DNA from: Pararhodonellum marinum
GTDB taxonomy: Bacteria > Bacteroidota > Bacteroidia > Cytophagales > Cyclobacteriaceae
Direction of reading: 5' to 3'
NCBI RefSeq assembly: GCF_015354735.1
Contig: NZ_JACEFJ010000003.1
Location: 248,001-312,000, forward strand
DNA length: 64,000 nucleotides
Shown here: piece after piece, positions 63,796-64,000 of the stretch
How positions within the stretch are numbered: the first letter of the stretch is position 1
Layout of the letters: each line of letters opens with the position of its first letter
Translations under genes and position numbers: made by a program
Notes under the pieces: model-generated
Seen by the model: the letters and a program-made list of their open reading frames with translations, nothing else
Told to the model about the DNA's origin: nothing
Database searches by the model: none

Positions 63796-64000
63796 TTACA
63801 GCTTGTCCAGTTCCGGGACTTTTAGTTTTTCAATATCCCAATGTGCCCTTTTAGCTCCTGCCTGATAGGCAGATTCCATAAAATCCAGCAATGCCTTTCT
63901 GGGGTCAGCTTCTTCCAACAAGCTGTTGTATTTCAGAATCGCCATAGGACTTCCGTTGCTGTTGACCCACTCAGATGAAGAAGGGCTTAATTTTTCCTGG
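63796..64000 (-). CDS. DUF5996-like protein, C-terminal part (cut by window edge)
   Basis: The frame is open from the window's end to a stop at 63796-63798. The last ~67 residues include PMAILKYNSLLEEADPRKAL, LDFMESAYQAGAKRAHWDIE and KLKVPELDKL, which resemble the C-terminus of DUF5996 proteins. The N-terminus lies outside the window. The function is not known. It stands before the AraC gene on the same strand with a 41-bp gap. Confidence 0.65.
   Translation of the reverse strand, partial: QEKLSPSSSEWVNSNGSPMAILKYNSLLEEADPRKALLDFMESAYQAGAKRAHWDIEKLKVPELDKL

Overview
This 64-kb window looks like chromosome from a marine or aquatic member of the Bacteroidota, most likely the Cytophagales (Cyclobacteriaceae-like). 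Evidence: type IX secretion sorting domains (type A on a subtilase, type B/CHU_C on two giant secreted proteins); Bacteroidetes-type promoters (TAnnTTTG -7 boxes, two with a well spaced -33 TTG); many SPII lipoproteins; a TonB receptor with a carboxypeptidase-regulatory N-domain; and an arginine operon built on an N-acylornithine transcarbamylase. Most of it is ordinary chromosomal housekeeping with small accessory patches. I see no prophage, insertion sequence, CRISPR array or integron.

Layout. 1-4718: TPR protein (cut by the window edge), then an overlapping ATP-dependent DNA ligase/DExH helicase pair. 4861-9492: metal-uptake-like block (two lipoproteins, one His-rich; a DUF4625 protein; a TonB receptor) with two matching palindromic operators over two promoters. 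9748-17834: DUF3820, secreted hydrolase, DUF937, GAPDH, a membrane protein, an RlmI-like rRNA methyltransferase overlapping an ABC-F protein, and an orphan NfeD-like protein. 18056-24489: tandem pair of ~1050-residue IgGFc-binding-like/PKD/SprB/CHU_C surface proteins. 24535-25089: tRNA-Asp and a decayed GIY-YIG gene. 25209-30068: accA followed by a tightly packed lipid block (metallo-hydrolase, patatin, acyltransferase, neutral ceramidase). 30065-39483: degenerate TrpF-like protein, lipoprotein plus type IX subtilase, rpe, envelope proteins, gyrA, TPR protein. 39535-44492: a sugar module (fructokinase-like kinase, GH100-like hydrolase, Na+/sugar symporter, divergent LacI regulator) with paired operators. 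45168-46259: phosphofructokinase. 46373-54776: eight-gene arginine operon. 55181-64000: methyltransferase, envelope proteins, secreted amidohydrolase, HAD phosphatase lipoprotein, and a short-chain dehydrogenase cassette below an AraC regulator.

How the genes work together. The arginine genes, read on the minus strand from 54776, give a GNAT N-acylglutamate synthase candidate, argG, argC, argD, argF', argB, an argE-type deacylase and argH. That is a complete route from glutamate to arginine except for carbamoyl phosphate synthesis. The sugar module imports a sugar, hydrolyses a fructoside (sucrose is the simplest guess) and phosphorylates the product. The metal block looks like outer-membrane capture (TonB receptor) with surface or periplasmic His-rich partners under a Fur/Zur-type repressor. 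The lipid block joins fatty-acid synthesis initiation to acyl hydrolysis, acyl transfer and ceramide hydrolysis.

All calls were made by eye from translated sequence. No database search was run; family names rest on recognised motifs and gene context.
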